Assembly (NCBI RefSeq): GCF_017356015.1
Contig: NZ_JAFIQV010000032.1
Coordinates: 1 to 64,000 of the forward strand
Length of the DNA stretch: 64,000 nucleotides
Source of the DNA: Azospirillum sp. SYSU D00513
Lineage (GTDB): Bacteria; Pseudomonadota; Alphaproteobacteria; Azospirillales; Azospirillaceae
Direction of reading: 5' to 3'
In this document: positions 44,565 through 53,867 of the stretch, piece by piece
Numbering within the stretch: the first letter of the stretch is position 1
Layout of the letters: every line of letters begins with the position of its first letter
Notes under the pieces: model-generated
Seen by the model: only the letters and a program-made list of their open reading frames with translations
What the model was told of the DNA's origin: nothing
The model's database searches: none
Position numbers and translations under genes: made by a program

Positions 44565-46193
44565 TCAGGCCTCCACCGCGCGGCCCTTCAGCGCGAACAG
44601 TCCGCGCGGGCGTCTCTGGATGAACAGGATGATGAAGATCAGCACGAGGATCTTGCCGAGCACGGCGCCGGCGTAGGGCTCCAGGAACTTGTTGACGGTG
44701 CCGAGCGCCAGGGCACCCACCAGCGTGCCCCACAGGTTGCCCACCCCGCCGAAGACCACGACCATGAAGCTGTCGATGATGTAGCTCTGGCCGAGGTTGG
44801 GGCTGACGTTGTCGATCTGGCTCAGCGCCACCCCCGCCAGACCGGCGATGCCGGAGCCGAGCCCGAAGGTCAGCGCGTCCATGCGGGCCGTGCGGATGCC
44901 CATGGCGCTCGCCATGTTGCGGTTCTGGGTGACGGCGCGGATCGCCAGGCCGAACCAGGTGCGCTTCAGCGCCACCAGCAGCAGCCCGAAGACCAGGAAG
45001 GCGAAGATCACGATCCACAGCCGGCCATGGGTGATCACCAGCCCGCCCAGCTCGAAGGAGCCGGACATCCAGGAGGGGGCGCCGACCTCGCGGTTGGTCG
45101 GGCCGAAGATCGACCGCACCGCCTGCTGGAGCACCAGCGACAGGCCCCAGGTGGCGAGCAGAGTCTCCAGCGGGCGGCCGTAGAGCCAGCGGATCACCGT
45201 GCGCTCGATCAGGACGCCGACGGCGCCGGACACCAGGAAGGCGACGGGAATGGCGATGAGGATGGAGGCGTCGAACAGGCCCGGCGCGTAGGTGCGGATG
45301 GCGTCCTGCACCAGGAAGGTCGCGTAGGCGCCGATCATCACCATCTCGCCGTGCGCCATGTTGATGACGCCCATGACCCCGAAGGTGACGGCCAGACCGA
45401 TGGCGGCGAGCAGCAGCACCGAGCCGAGCGACAGCCCGTACCAGAGATTCTGCGCCATGCCCCAGAGCGACAGGCGCATCTCCACCGCCTCGAAGGCCTT
45501 GTCGGCCGCGGCCCTGACGGCCGCGCTGGCGCCCTCGGCCGAGCGCACGGCGTTCAGCAGGGCCAGCGATTCCTGGTCGCCGCGCGCGCGGATGGTCTCG
45601 ATGGCGCCGAGCCGGTCGGCGTCCGGCGTGCCGGCGGCGGTCAGCAGGATGGCGGCGCGCGCCTGCTCCATGATGCTCCGCACGGCCGGGTCGTTCTCGC
45701 GCCCGAGCGCCGTCTCTAGCGCCGCCAGCCCGTCCGGGTTGCGGGTCTTGAACACCGAGTCCGCCGCCGCACGGCGCGCACCCGCGTCGGGGCTCATCAG
45801 CGTCAGCGAGCCGAGAGCCGCGCTGATGGCCCGGCGCAGGCTGTTGTTGATGCGGATCTTGTCCACCGCGCCGCGCCCGGCCTCGCCGAGCGCCGCGCCG
45901 CCGAGCGGATCGGTCAGGGTGTAGCCGCCATTGGACGCGCTGCCGCGGACCACCTCCCTGTCCTCCTTGCGGACATAGAGGTCGCCGGCCTCCAGCGCCT
46001 GGAGCACCGGCACGACGGCCGGGTCCCCGGTCTGGGCCAGGGCCGCGATGGCGGCTTCGGTGTCGGCGAAGCCGCCCGCGCCGAGGTTGCGGACCAGCGG
46101 CTTCAGATCGGCGGCGAGCGCCCCGGACAGGGTGGCGGCGGTGGCGGCGACCACGAGGAGCATGGCCGCCCAGAGGCGGAGAGCGCGTGGCAT
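44565..46193 (-). CDS. urtB: Urea ABC transporter permease UrtB
   Basis: A 542-residue LivH-type permease. It has a signal-like N-terminus and an extra N-terminal region of about 220 residues rich in short alpha repeats (HEAT-like, AAIAALAQTGDPAVVPVLQAL), as in the long UrtB form, before the permease core (IGLAVTFGVMGVINMAHGEM; VVFGGVGNLWGTLVGAL). Separated from urtA by 290 nt holding repeats. Confidence 0.95.
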   Translation of the reverse strand: MPRALRLWAAMLLVVAATAATLSGALAADLKPLVRNLGAGGFADTEAAIAALAQTGDPAVVPVLQALEAGDLYVRKEDREVVRGSASNGGYTLTDPLGGAALGEAGRGAVDKIRINNSLRRAISAALGSLTLMSPDAGARRAAADSVFKTRNPDGLAALETALGRENDPAVRSIMEQARAAILLTAAGTPDADRLGAIETIRARGDQESLALLNAVRSAEGASAAVRAAADKAFEAVEMRLSLWGMAQNLWYGLSLGSVLLLAAIGLAVTFGVMGVINMAHGEMVMIGAYATFLVQDAIRTYAPGLFDASILIAIPVAFLVSGAVGVLIERTVIRWLYGRPLETLLATWGLSLVLQQAVRSIFGPTNREVGAPSWMSGSFELGGLVITHGRLWIVIFAFLVFGLLLVALKRTWFGLAIRAVTQNRNMASAMGIRTARMDALTFGLGSGIAGLAGVALSQIDNVSPNLGQSYIIDSFMVVVFGGVGNLWGTLVGALALGTVNKFLEPYAGAVLGKILVLIFIILFIQRRPRGLFALKGRAVEA

Positions 46194-46223
46194 GGCGGAA
46201 TTCCTCAGGCAAACTGTCGATGC

Positions 46224-46452
46224 CCTCTCCCCCGGAGGGGAGAAGCAGGGTGCGGGAAGCCGCGAGACCTCCCCGACCTATCGAGCCGAGACTTTGCCCT
46301 ACCCTTCCGTCATCCCCGCGAAAGCGGGGATCCAGGCCAATGCGGCAACGTTCCCGAGTTGCCCTGGATCCCCGCGTTCGCGGGGATGACGCATGAAGGG
46401 GAGAGGCTTCGATCCGGCGAGAGAGCCCTCTCCCCCGCAGGGAAGAGGGCTG
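46224..46452. repeat. Repeat cluster between urtA and urtB
   Basis: Three palindromic elements lie here: a CTCTCCCCCGGAGGGGAGA hairpin at about 46224-46245; a 46308-46391 unit with CGTCATCCCCGCGAAAGCGGGGATCCAG and its inverted copy CCTGGATCCCCGCG-TTCGCGGGGATGACG; and a CCCTCTCCC/GGGAAGAGGG hairpin near 46429-46452. The second is a common dispersed palindrome of alphaproteobacterial genomes. Together they could attenuate transcription from urtA into urtB, giving more binding protein than permease. Confidence 0.7.
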
Positions 46453-46483
46453 TCCAAGGCTGGCGAACTAGAGCCTCAGATCC

Positions 46484-47782
46484 TCACGACCCCTTGCCGC
46501 CGCACTTGCCCGTGGCGGTGTTGAAGTTGCCGCAGGACATCGGGGCGCGCCAATCGGAGATCAGGCTCTTGCTGTCCGGCAGGAAGTCCGACCATTCGTC
46601 GCCGACCACCAGGCCCGGGGTCTGGGAGACGATCTCGAACTGGCCGTTCTCCTGCACCTCGCCGATGAGGACCGGCTTGCTGATGTGGTGGTTCGGCATC
46701 ATGGCCGAATAGCCGCCGGACAGGTTCGGGACGGTGACGCCGATCAGGCTGTCGATGACCGCGTCGCTGGCGACCGTGCCGGCCTTCTCGACCGCCTTGA
46801 CCCACATGTTGAAGCCGATGACGTGGGCTTCCATCGGGTCGTTGGTCACGCGCTTGGGGTTCTTGGTGAAGGCCTGCCACTTCTTGATGAAGTCGGCGTT
46901 CTCCGGCGTGTCCACGGACTGGAAGTAGTTCCAGGCGGCGAGATGGCCGAGCAGCGGCTTGGTGTCCACGCCGGCCAGCTCCTCCTCGCCGACCGAGAAG
47001 GCGACGACGGGGATGTCCTGGGCCTTGACGCCCTGGTTGCCGAGTTCCTTGTAGAAGGGAACGTTGGCGTCGCCGTTGATGGTGGAGACGACGGCGGTCT
47101 TCTTGCCGGCCGAGCCGAACTTCTTGATGTCCGACACGATCGACTGCCAGTCGGAATGACCGAACGGCGTGTAGTTGACCATGATGTCCTCGGCCTTGAC
47201 GCCCTTGCCCTTCAGGTAGGCCTCGAGGATCTTGTTGGTCGTGCGCGGGTAGACGTAGTCGGTGCCGGCCAGCACCCAGCGCTCGACCTTCTCGTTCGCC
47301 AGCAGATAGTCGACGGCGGGGATCGCCTGCTGGTTCGGGGCGGCGCCGGTGTAGAAGACGTTGCGCGAGGACTCCTCGCCCTCATACTGCACCGGGTAGA
47401 AGAGGATGCCGTTCAGCTCCTCGAAGACCGGCAGGACCGACTTGCGGCTGACCGAGGTCCAGCAGCCGAACACGGCGGCGACCTTGTCCTTGCTCAGCAG
47501 CTCGCGGGCCTTCTCGGCGAAGAGCGGCCAGTTGGAGGCCGGATCGACGACCACCGGCTCGAGCTTCTTGCCCAGGACGCCGCCCTTCTTGTTCTGCTCC
47601 TCGATGAGCATCAGCATGACGTCCTTCAGGGTCGTCTCGCTGATCGCCATCGTGCCCGACAGCGAGTGCAGGATGCCGACCTTGATGGTGTCCTGCGCGC
47701 GGGCGACGGCCGGCGCGAAGACGGAGGCGGCGAGCATGGCGAGGCCGGCGGCGGCGGCCAGCGTGCGGGTGGTCTTCAACAT
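46484..47782 (-). CDS. urtA: Urea ABC transporter substrate-binding protein UrtA
   Basis: A 432-residue periplasmic binding protein. The signal peptide has core LAAAAGLAMLAASVFAPAVA and probable cleavage after ARA. The mature part begins DTIKVGILHSLSGTMAISET, diagnostic of UrtA/FmdD (short-chain amide and urea binding proteins), with VFGCWTSVSRKSVLPV and YPVQYEGEESSRN. Start ATG 47782; an alternative Met lies 7 codons upstream. First gene of urtABCDE and divergent from the transporter-kinase gene. Expected to be nitrogen-regulated, but no clear sigma-54 site was found. No urease genes are in the window. Confidence 0.97.
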   Translation of the reverse strand: MLKTTRTLAAAAGLAMLAASVFAPAVARAQDTIKVGILHSLSGTMAISETTLKDVMLMLIEEQNKKGGVLGKKLEPVVVDPASNWPLFAEKARELLSKDKVAAVFGCWTSVSRKSVLPVFEELNGILFYPVQYEGEESSRNVFYTGAAPNQQAIPAVDYLLANEKVERWVLAGTDYVYPRTTNKILEAYLKGKGVKAEDIMVNYTPFGHSDWQSIVSDIKKFGSAGKKTAVVSTINGDANVPFYKELGNQGVKAQDIPVVAFSVGEEELAGVDTKPLLGHLAAWNYFQSVDTPENADFIKKWQAFTKNPKRVTNDPMEAHVIGFNMWVKAVEKAGTVASDAVIDSLIGVTVPNLSGGYSAMMPNHHISKPVLIGEVQENGQFEIVSQTPGLVVGDEWSDFLPDSKSLISDWRAPMSCGNFNTATGKCGGKGS

Positions 47783-48102
47783 CGTCTTGCTTCCCCTGTT
47801 CATTGACCGGTGCCCGTTGGCCGGGGCCGGCTCGGCTGCAAAGCCTGGATCTGCGCGCCTTCGAGCGGCGCGCGCCATACAGAAGCCCTATGCCGGAGAC
47901 TTTACCCACGGGGTCCGGTGCGCGTATCTACGTCAAATGCCCCATATGCTCCGACCCCCGTCCGGTGGTGTGCCATGAGACAGCCGAAGACGGCGCGCGT
48001 GCGCCGCAACATTGCCGGAGGCTTGTCATCATGGCCTGGAGCATCCAGGATGCCGCGGTGCGGCGGCGCCTGCGCGGCCGCGGCGGGGCGGAGCGGGACG
48101 GC
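47783..48102. promoter_or_regulatory. Divergent region between urtA and the transporter-kinase gene
   Basis: This holds both promoters. A hairpin GCGCGCC-TTCGAGC-GGCGCGC lies at 47853-47873, in the urtA leader. No convincing TGGC-N7-TGC sigma-54 element was recognised on either strand. The kinase frame is open back to 47803, so its start could lie in this region. Confidence 0.4.
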
Positions 48103-51100
48103 ATGAGCGCCACGCAGAGGATCGTCCGCGAGCGGCGGCAGTACAACCAGCTCGCCGCCGACGAAACGCTGGAGGACTATGCCCTGCGCTATACGGCGCA
48201 GCGGGCAAGGCGCTGGCCGGCCTGGCGGGTCTCGCACACGGCGCTGGGCGCCATCTCCTTCCTCGCCTGCGAGGCCATCGGCGCCGCGATCACCCTGTCC
48301 TTCGGCTTCGCCAACGCCATGGCCGCGATCCTGGCGGTCGGGATCCTGAACTTCCTGGTCGGTCTGCCGATCACCCGCCACGCGGTGCGCGCCGGGGTGG
48401 ACATCGACCTGCTGACGCGCGGCGCCGGCTTCGGCTATCTCGGCTCCACCATCACCTCGCTGGTCTACGCCTCCTTCACCTTCATCCTCTTCGCCATCGA
48501 GGCGAGCATCATGTCCGCCGGGCTGGAGCTGGTGTTGGGCATCCCGCTGGCGGTGGCCCACGTGATCAGCTCTCTGGCGGTGATCCCCATCGCCGTCTAC
48601 GGCATCCGCTTCATCAGCCGCATGCAGGTCGCGACCCAGCCGGTCTGGCTGGTCCTGCAATGCGTTCCCCTGGCCTATCTGTTCCTGCTGGACGGATCGG
48701 ACTTCGCGGCCTGGACGGCCTTTCCGGGCATCGAGGGGCGGTCGGACGGGGGTCTGTCCCTGCTGCCCTTCGGCATGGCGGCCTCGATGCTGCTGTCGCT
48801 GCTGCCGCAGATCGGGGAGCAGGTGGATTACCTGCGCTTCCTGCCCGACCGCGCGCGCATCTCGGGGCGGAGCTGGTGGTGGGCGATGCTGGCCGGCGGG
48901 CCGGGCTGGGTGGTGGTGGGCAGCCTGAAGCTCGCCATCGGCTCGCTGCTCGCCTTCGTAGCGCTGGAGCACGGCATCCCGGCGCTGGACGCGGCCCAGC
49001 CGACCATCCTCTACCACATGGCCTTCCTCGACCTGTTCGGGTCGCCGGGCGCGGCGCTGGCGCTGACGGGGATCTTCGTCGTCGTCTGTCAGATGAAGAT
49101 CAACGTCACCAACGCCTACGCCGGCTCCATCGCCTGGTCGAACTTCTTCTCCCGCCTGACGCACAGCCATCCGGGCCGGGTGGTCTGGCTGGTCTTCAAC
49201 GCGCTGCTCGCCCTGCTGCTGATGGAGATCGGCATCCTCGGCGTGATCGAGAGCATCCTGGCGCTCTACGCCAACCTGGCGGTGGCTTGGCTGGGGGCGG
49301 TGGCGGCCGACCTGACGATCAACAAGCCGCTGGGCATCAGCCCGCGCCACATCGAGTTCAAGCGCGCGCATCTCTACGACATCAACCCCGTGGGAATCGG
49401 CGCGCTGCTGCTGTCGGTGCTGTCCTCCACGCTCGCCTTCTTCGGGCTGTTCGGGCCGGTGCTCCAGGCGCTGGCGCCCTTTCTGGGGCTGCTGGTCGCC
49501 GTGGCCGCCGTGCCGGCCATCGGCTGGGCCACGGGGGGACGCCACTACATCGCCCGCCGGTCCGAGGGGCTGCCGGAGGGCACCGAGCCCCTGCGCTGCT
49601 CGATCTGCGAGAACAGCTTCGAGCGGCCGGACATGGCGCATTGCCCGGCCTACGCCGCCCCCATCTGCTCGCTCTGCTGCTCGCTGGAGGCGCGCTGCCA
49701 CGACCTGTGCAAGACGAACAGCCGCTTCGGCGACCAGATCGCCCATTTCCTCCAGAAGGCCCTGCCCCGCCCGCTCGCCGCCGGGGTGCGCAAGCGCACG
49801 GGCCACTTCATCGGGGTGATGAGCCTGTTCACGCTGGTGATCGGCGGGCTGATGCTGATCATCGACTTCCATTTCAGCGCCGCCGCCCCGACCGAGCGCG
49901 CGGCCATCCACGCCGCACTCCTGACCGTCTTCTTCAGCCTGCTGATCCTGGCGGGCGTGGCCTCCTGGCTGCTGGTGCTGGCGCATGAGAGCCGCCAGAA
50001 GGCGGAGGAGGAAACCAGCCGCCAGACCGCCATGCTGATGGAGGAGATCGAGGCGCACGAGCGCACCGACGCGGCCCTCCAGAAGGCCAAGGAGGTGGCG
50101 GAGGCCGCCAACGCCGCCAAGAGCCGCTACATCATCGGCGTCAGCCACGAGATCCGGGCGCCCTTGAACGCCATCTCCGGCTATGCCCAGCTTCTGGAGC
50201 GCAAGGCCGCCGAGCGGCCGGAGGACGCGGTGCGCGTGATCCGCCGCAGCTCCGAGCATCTCTCGAACCTGATCGACGGGCTGCTCGACATTTCGAAGAT
50301 CGAATCCGGCCAGCGCCGCATCAACCGCGACAAGGTGCGGCTGATCGAGCTGCTGGACCAGATCGTGGACATGTTCCGCATCCAGGCGGCGACCAAGGGG
50401 CTGGACTTCACCTACGCCCGCCCGCCGCACCTGCCGGCCTACGTCCACACCGACGAGAAGATCCTGCGGCAGATCCTGATCAACCTGCTGTCCAACGCCG
50501 TGAAATACACGAGGGAGGGCTCGGTCGGGCTCAGCGTGCGCTACCGCAGCCAGATCGCCGAATTCTCCATCACCGACACCGGCATCGGCATCCGCGAGGA
50601 GGATCTGGAGCGCGTGTTCGAGCCCTTCGAGCGTGGCCAGGGGCCGGCGGTGCGCGCCGTGCCGGGGACGGGGCTGGGGCTGACCATCACGCGGCTGCTG
50701 ACGCGGATCATGGGGGGCGACATCACGGTGACGAGCCGCTTCGGCGAGGGGAGCTGCTTCCAGGTGCGGCTGCTGCTGTCGGAGGCCATGCACGACGGAG
50801 GCTCCGACGCCGACCGGCGCCCGCCCGCCGGCTATGCCGGGCCGCGCATCAAGGTGCTGCTGGCCGACGACGACCGCCACCATCTGGAGCTGATGCGCAA
50901 CATCCTCCAGCCTCTGGGGTTCGAGCTGTTCATCGCGTCGGACGCCACGAGCTGCCTGGACCTCGCCGCGCAGTGCGAGCCGGACCTCGCCCTGCTCGAC
51001 ATCTCGCTGCCCGGCGAGAGCGGCTGGGACATCGCCGAGGCGGTCCGCGGGATGCGCGGCGACGCCGTGCGGATCATGATGGTCTCGGCCAACGCCTACG

Positions 51101-51507
51101 AGGCGCAGGGGCCGGGCGACGGCCGGGCGCCGCACGACGATTTCCTGGCCAAGCCCATCGAGATCCAGGCGCTGCTCGACAAGGTGCAGGCGCTGACCGG
51201 GCTGGAATGGACCCACGCCGTGCCGCCGGCCCCCGAGCCGGTCCCGGCGCCCGAGCCGCAGCGGGCCGCCCTGCCGGTTGCGTCGTTGCGCCACATCGAC
51301 GACCTGCGACAACTGGGCCGGATCGGCTATATTCGGGGGATCGAGACCAAGCTGCGCGACATGGAGGCGGAGGATCCGGCCAACGGCCCCTTCGTCGAGC
51401 GGTCGCGGGGGCTGGTGCGCGCGTTCGACCTGAAGGGCTTCATGACGCTGCTCGACACGACCAAGGCGGCTGCAAATCCCTCCAACACCATCGGGGACGG
51501 CGCCTGA
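48103..51507 (+). CDS. NCS1-type transporter fused to hybrid histidine kinase and receiver
   Basis: A 1134-residue inner-membrane protein. Residues about 30-480 are a nucleobase:cation symporter-1 (NCS1)-like transporter with about 12 helices (FLACEAIGAAITLSFGFA; MLLSLLPQIGEQVDYLRF; VCQMKINVTNAYAGS). Residues 497-545 are a Cys-rich segment (CSIC, HCPAY, CSLCC, CHDLC). Two further helices follow (about 570-640). HisKA has phospho-acceptor H682 (SHEIRAPLNA), then an ATPase domain (SNAVKYTREG, TGLGLTI), a receiver with D966 (LLDISLPGESGW) and a helical C-terminal domain. Divergent from urtA and coupled to a LuxR regulator, it may sense urea, allantoin or a nucleobase. The start could be upstream. 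Confidence 0.9.
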   Translation: MSATQRIVRERRQYNQLAADETLEDYALRYTAQRARRWPAWRVSHTALGAISFLACEAIGAAITLSFGFANAMAAILAVGILNFLVGLPITRHAVRAGVDIDLLTRGAGFGYLGSTITSLVYASFTFILFAIEASIMSAGLELVLGIPLAVAHVISSLAVIPIAVYGIRFISRMQVATQPVWLVLQCVPLAYLFLLDGSDFAAWTAFPGIEGRSDGGLSLLPFGMAASMLLSLLPQIGEQVDYLRFLPDRARISGRSWWWAMLAGGPGWVVVGSLKLAIGSLLAFVALEHGIPALDAAQPTILYHMAFLDLFGSPGAALALTGIFVVVCQMKINVTNAYAGSIAWSNFFSRLTHSHPGRVVWLVFNALLALLLMEIGILGVIESILALYANLAVAWLGAVAADLTINKPLGISPRHIEFKRAHLYDINPVGIGALLLSVLSSTLAFFGLFGPVLQALAPFLGLLVAVAAVPAIGWATGGRHYIARRSEGLPEGTEPLRCSICENSFERPDMAHCPAYAAPICSLCCSLEARCHDLCKTNSRFGDQIAHFLQKALPRPLAAGVRKRTGHFIGVMSLFTLVIGGLMLIIDFHFSAAAPTERAAIHAALLTVFFSLLILAGVASWLLVLAHESRQKAEEETSRQTAMLMEEIEAHERTDAALQKAKEVAEAANAAKSRYIIGVSHEIRAPLNAISGYAQLLERKAAERPEDAVRVIRRSSEHLSNLIDGLLDISKIESGQRRINRDKVRLIELLDQIVDMFRIQAATKGLDFTYARPPHLPAYVHTDEKILRQILINLLSNAVKYTREGSVGLSVRYRSQIAEFSITDTGIGIREEDLERVFEPFERGQGPAVRAVPGTGLGLTITRLLTRIMGGDITVTSRFGEGSCFQVRLLLSEAMHDGGSDADRRPPAGYAGPRIKVLLADDDRHHLELMRNILQPLGFELFIASDATSCLDLAAQCEPDLALLDISLPGESGWDIAEAVRGMRGDAVRIMMVSANAYEAQGPGDGRAPHDDFLAKPIEIQALLDKVQALTGLEWTHAVPPAPEPVPAPEPQRAALPVASLRHIDDLRQLGRIGYIRGIETKLRDMEAEDPANGPFVERSRGLVRAFDLKGFMTLLDTTKAAANPSNTIGDGA

Positions 51508-51508
51508 C

Positions 51509-52462
51509 ATGCAGCAGCGCGGCATGGTGCTGGTGGTGGACGACACGCCCGAGACGCTGGGATTCCTGACGGACGCGCTGGAGGCGGCGGAGCTGACCGT
51601 GCTGGTCGCCACGGACGGGGAGAGCGCCCTGGATCTGCTGGGCCAGATCACGCCGGAGCTGGTGCTGATGGACGCGGTGATGCCCGGCCTGGACGGGTTC
51701 GAGACCTGCCGCCGCCTGAAGCAGGAAGCGCACCTGTCGCACCTGCCCGTGATCTTCATGACCGGCCTCAGCGACACCGAGCATGTCGTGCGCGGGCTGG
51801 AGGCCGGCGGCGTCGATTACGTCACCAAGCCCATTGTGGTGAACGAGCTGCTGGCCCGCATCCGCGTCCATCTCGCCAACGCGCGCGCGGCCCAGGGCGC
51901 CCGCATGGCGCTGGACGCCACCGGCCGCTTCCTGCTGGCGACGGACGCCGGGGGGCGGCTTCTTTGGTGCACGCCCCAGGCCGGTCGCCTGCTGGCCGGC
52001 CTTCTGCCCGGCGCCGACGCGCCGGAGACGGCGGTCTCCGCCCGGCTTGCCGAGGGGCTGACCCGCTTGCGGCAGGGTGGCGGCGGCGGCGCCACCTTCA
52101 CGCTGGACGTGGACGCCACTGGCGGCAGCGGCGAGGGCGCCGAGGCCGAGGAAGCACGGCGGCTGGAATTCTCCTACCTCAGCCCCGGCAACCCCGGCGA
52201 GTTCCTGTTCCGCCTCAGCGAGCCCGTCGCCGGCAAGGACGAGCTGTTCCTGAAGGAGGCCCACGGCCTGACCGCGCGGGAGGCCGACGTGCTGCTGTGG
52301 ATCGCGCGCGGCAAGTCCAACCGCGACATCGCCGAGATCCTGGGCATCAGCCCGCGCACCGTGAACAAGCACCTGGAGCAGGTCTTCAGCAAGCTGGGCG
52401 TGGAGAACCGGGCGTCGGCCACCGCCATCGCCATGCGGACGCTGGCGGCGCGCGGGGCGTGA
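51509..52462 (+). CDS. LuxR-family response regulator
   Basis: A 317-residue protein. N-terminal receiver (VLVVDDTPET, D55 in VLMDAVMPG, then the TKP Lys motif), a roughly 100-residue middle region that looks PAS-like (ALDATGRFLLATDAGGRLLW) and a C-terminal GerE/LuxR HTH (LTAREADVLLWIARGKSNRDI, SPRTVNKHLEQVF). The ATG starts 1 nt after the kinase stop, so the two form a cognate pair. Candidate regulator of urt. Confidence 0.93.
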   Translation: MQQRGMVLVVDDTPETLGFLTDALEAAELTVLVATDGESALDLLGQITPELVLMDAVMPGLDGFETCRRLKQEAHLSHLPVIFMTGLSDTEHVVRGLEAGGVDYVTKPIVVNELLARIRVHLANARAAQGARMALDATGRFLLATDAGGRLLWCTPQAGRLLAGLLPGADAPETAVSARLAEGLTRLRQGGGGGATFTLDVDATGGSGEGAEAEEARRLEFSYLSPGNPGEFLFRLSEPVAGKDELFLKEAHGLTAREADVLLWIARGKSNRDIAEILGISPRTVNKHLEQVFSKLGVENRASATAIAMRTLAARGA

Positions 52463-52481
52463 GGCCCGGTTCCCGCCCGGC

Positions 52482-53252
52482 TCAGCCCCCGCAATATTGC
52501 GCGACCGTGTAGCGACCGGCGATGCCGTAGGAGGCCTTCGGCCGCATGATGTACTCGCTGCCGCCCACCGGACGCACGGGGTTCAGCCTGTCGGTGGCGG
52601 GCGCCCAGTCGTAGGTGTAGCCGAGCCGCGTCCAGGGATAGCCGTTGGCCTGGTAGGAGCCGCGGAAATTGCCGTTGTACCAGGCCGTATAGGCCGGGTC
52701 GGCGCCGGCTGGCGGCATGCCCGTGTCCACCGAGCAGGAACCGTCCGTCACCTCCGTGTCAGGGCAGGGCCGGGCGAGGTCCGACGGCTTGATCCAGAGT
52801 TCGACCACCCGGTCGTAAGCCGCCTCAGGACGGAGCCCCAGCCACTGCTTCACCCGTGAGACCTTGGCGGTGGTGTCGCCGGGAACCGCCTTGCAGAAGG
52901 CCTGCAACTGAGGCACCGGCGTGACCCACACGGTGCCCCAGCTCGCCGGGGCCGTGCGGGCCGGCGGGTCGGCCGCGTAGTATCTCTGGAAGGCTGCCTC
53001 GTTCATGAAGCTCGCCACCTTCACCCGAGCGTTCGGCCCCTCACTGTCCCAGACCAGCCCCGGCGTGGAACGGGTGAGCGCCAGCAGCCCACTGTAGACC
53101 TCCGCCTGTTCGGGGATGGCGGCGTTCTTGAGCGCGGTCAGGTAGAGCTGCTGGGCGTCGGGCGGCTCCGGCGCCGTGGCGACCGGCGGGACCGCGGCAC
53201 TTCCGGCGCAACCCGCGAGCAGGGCGAGGGAGAGGATGGCAAGGGCACGCAT
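52482..53252 (-). CDS. Putative lipoprotein
   Basis: A 256-residue protein. The signal peptide ends in a lipobox (LALLAGCA), so it is lipid-anchored. The mature part has a Trp/Tyr-rich C-terminal half (YPWTRLGYTYDWAPATDRLNP) and a central region with paired Cys (RPCPDTEVTDGSCSVDTG). Start ATG 53252 follows GAGGAG. No enzyme family recognised. It is convergent with the LuxR gene by 19 nt. Confidence 0.75.
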   Translation of the reverse strand: MRALAILSLALLAGCAGSAAVPPVATAPEPPDAQQLYLTALKNAAIPEQAEVYSGLLALTRSTPGLVWDSEGPNARVKVASFMNEAAFQRYYAADPPARTAPASWGTVWVTPVPQLQAFCKAVPGDTTAKVSRVKQWLGLRPEAAYDRVVELWIKPSDLARPCPDTEVTDGSCSVDTGMPPAGADPAYTAWYNGNFRGSYQANGYPWTRLGYTYDWAPATDRLNPVRPVGGSEYIMRPKASYGIAGRYTVAQYCGG

Positions 53253-53323
53253 GGCTGGAGGCTCCTCCCCGGATGTTCGGCACATGTTGACCTGAACCGG
53301 GGACGGATTTCACGTAAATCTTT

Positions 53324-53340
53324 TTGGATTCTCTATCCAA
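53324..53340. promoter_or_regulatory. Inverted repeat upstream of lipoprotein gene
   Basis: TTGGAT-TCTCT-ATCCAA is a perfect 6-bp-arm palindrome about 70 nt before the lipoprotein start (minus strand). Possible operator. Confidence 0.35.
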
Positions 53341-53434
53341 GTGGACTTCATGTGCCGGCGAATTCTCTTGTATGCTCCATGGCCGATTACGCCATTCGCA
53401 AGTCCAAAGAGCCAATGGCGCTATTCTTTACCCG

Positions 53435-53848
53435 TTATTCTGCGGCGGCAGCCTTCCGGGGACGTCCACCGAGCTTGCCGTTCTCTTTTGCCGCTCTGGC
53501 CTTCGCGTCGGATTTCGTGGCACCTCCACGGCGCGCAAACACGGTGCCGAGCGGCAGCAGATCCGCCAACAGCCCTCCAATATCGACATGAACGTCGAAT
53601 GAGCCGACCGCAAGGGCGTCCCCAAGAGCCGACAAGCGCAGCTCTGTCATTTCCGCCTGCGTGAAATGAGAGAACTCCCTGATTTCCGAACGCGGGATCG
53701 CGATGGTGGCTTTCGGCATCTCAATGATCACTGCATCGTCAGCACCGTTGTACCGCACCCCTTCCGCAAGACTCGCCTTTGCGAGCTGGGCTCGCCCAAC
53801 CGCAAGCCCAGCCTCATATTGCTCGGGCGTGATTTTGTTATAGGCCAT
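53435..53848 (-). CDS. DUF2442-domain protein
   Basis: A 137-residue protein. The mid-region MPKATIAIPRSEIREFSH, followed by a leucine-rich helix and the VDIGGLL motif, is typical of DUF2442. The Ala/Lys/Gly-rich tail (KAAAAE) is disordered. It is second in a pair, 19 nt after a DUF4160 gene. DUF4160-DUF2442 pairs are widespread and are suspected toxin-antitoxin-like modules, but no activity is established here. Confidence 0.75.
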   Translation of the reverse strand: MAYNKITPEQYEAGLAVGRAQLAKASLAEGVRYNGADDAVIIEMPKATIAIPRSEIREFSHFTQAEMTELRLSALGDALAVGSFDVHVDIGGLLADLLPLGTVFARRGGATKSDAKARAAKENGKLGGRPRKAAAAE

Positions 53849-53867
53849 TGCCGTTTACCCAACCTTG

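Noticed and set aside
47783..48102. Sigma-54 promoter for urtA
   Set aside because: Expected biologically, but no element with the required GG and GC spacing was found by eye on either strand.
47902..51777. Minus-strand open frame of 1291 codons
   Set aside because: Antisense to the transporter-kinase gene; Gln/His/Arg-rich shadow without any motif.
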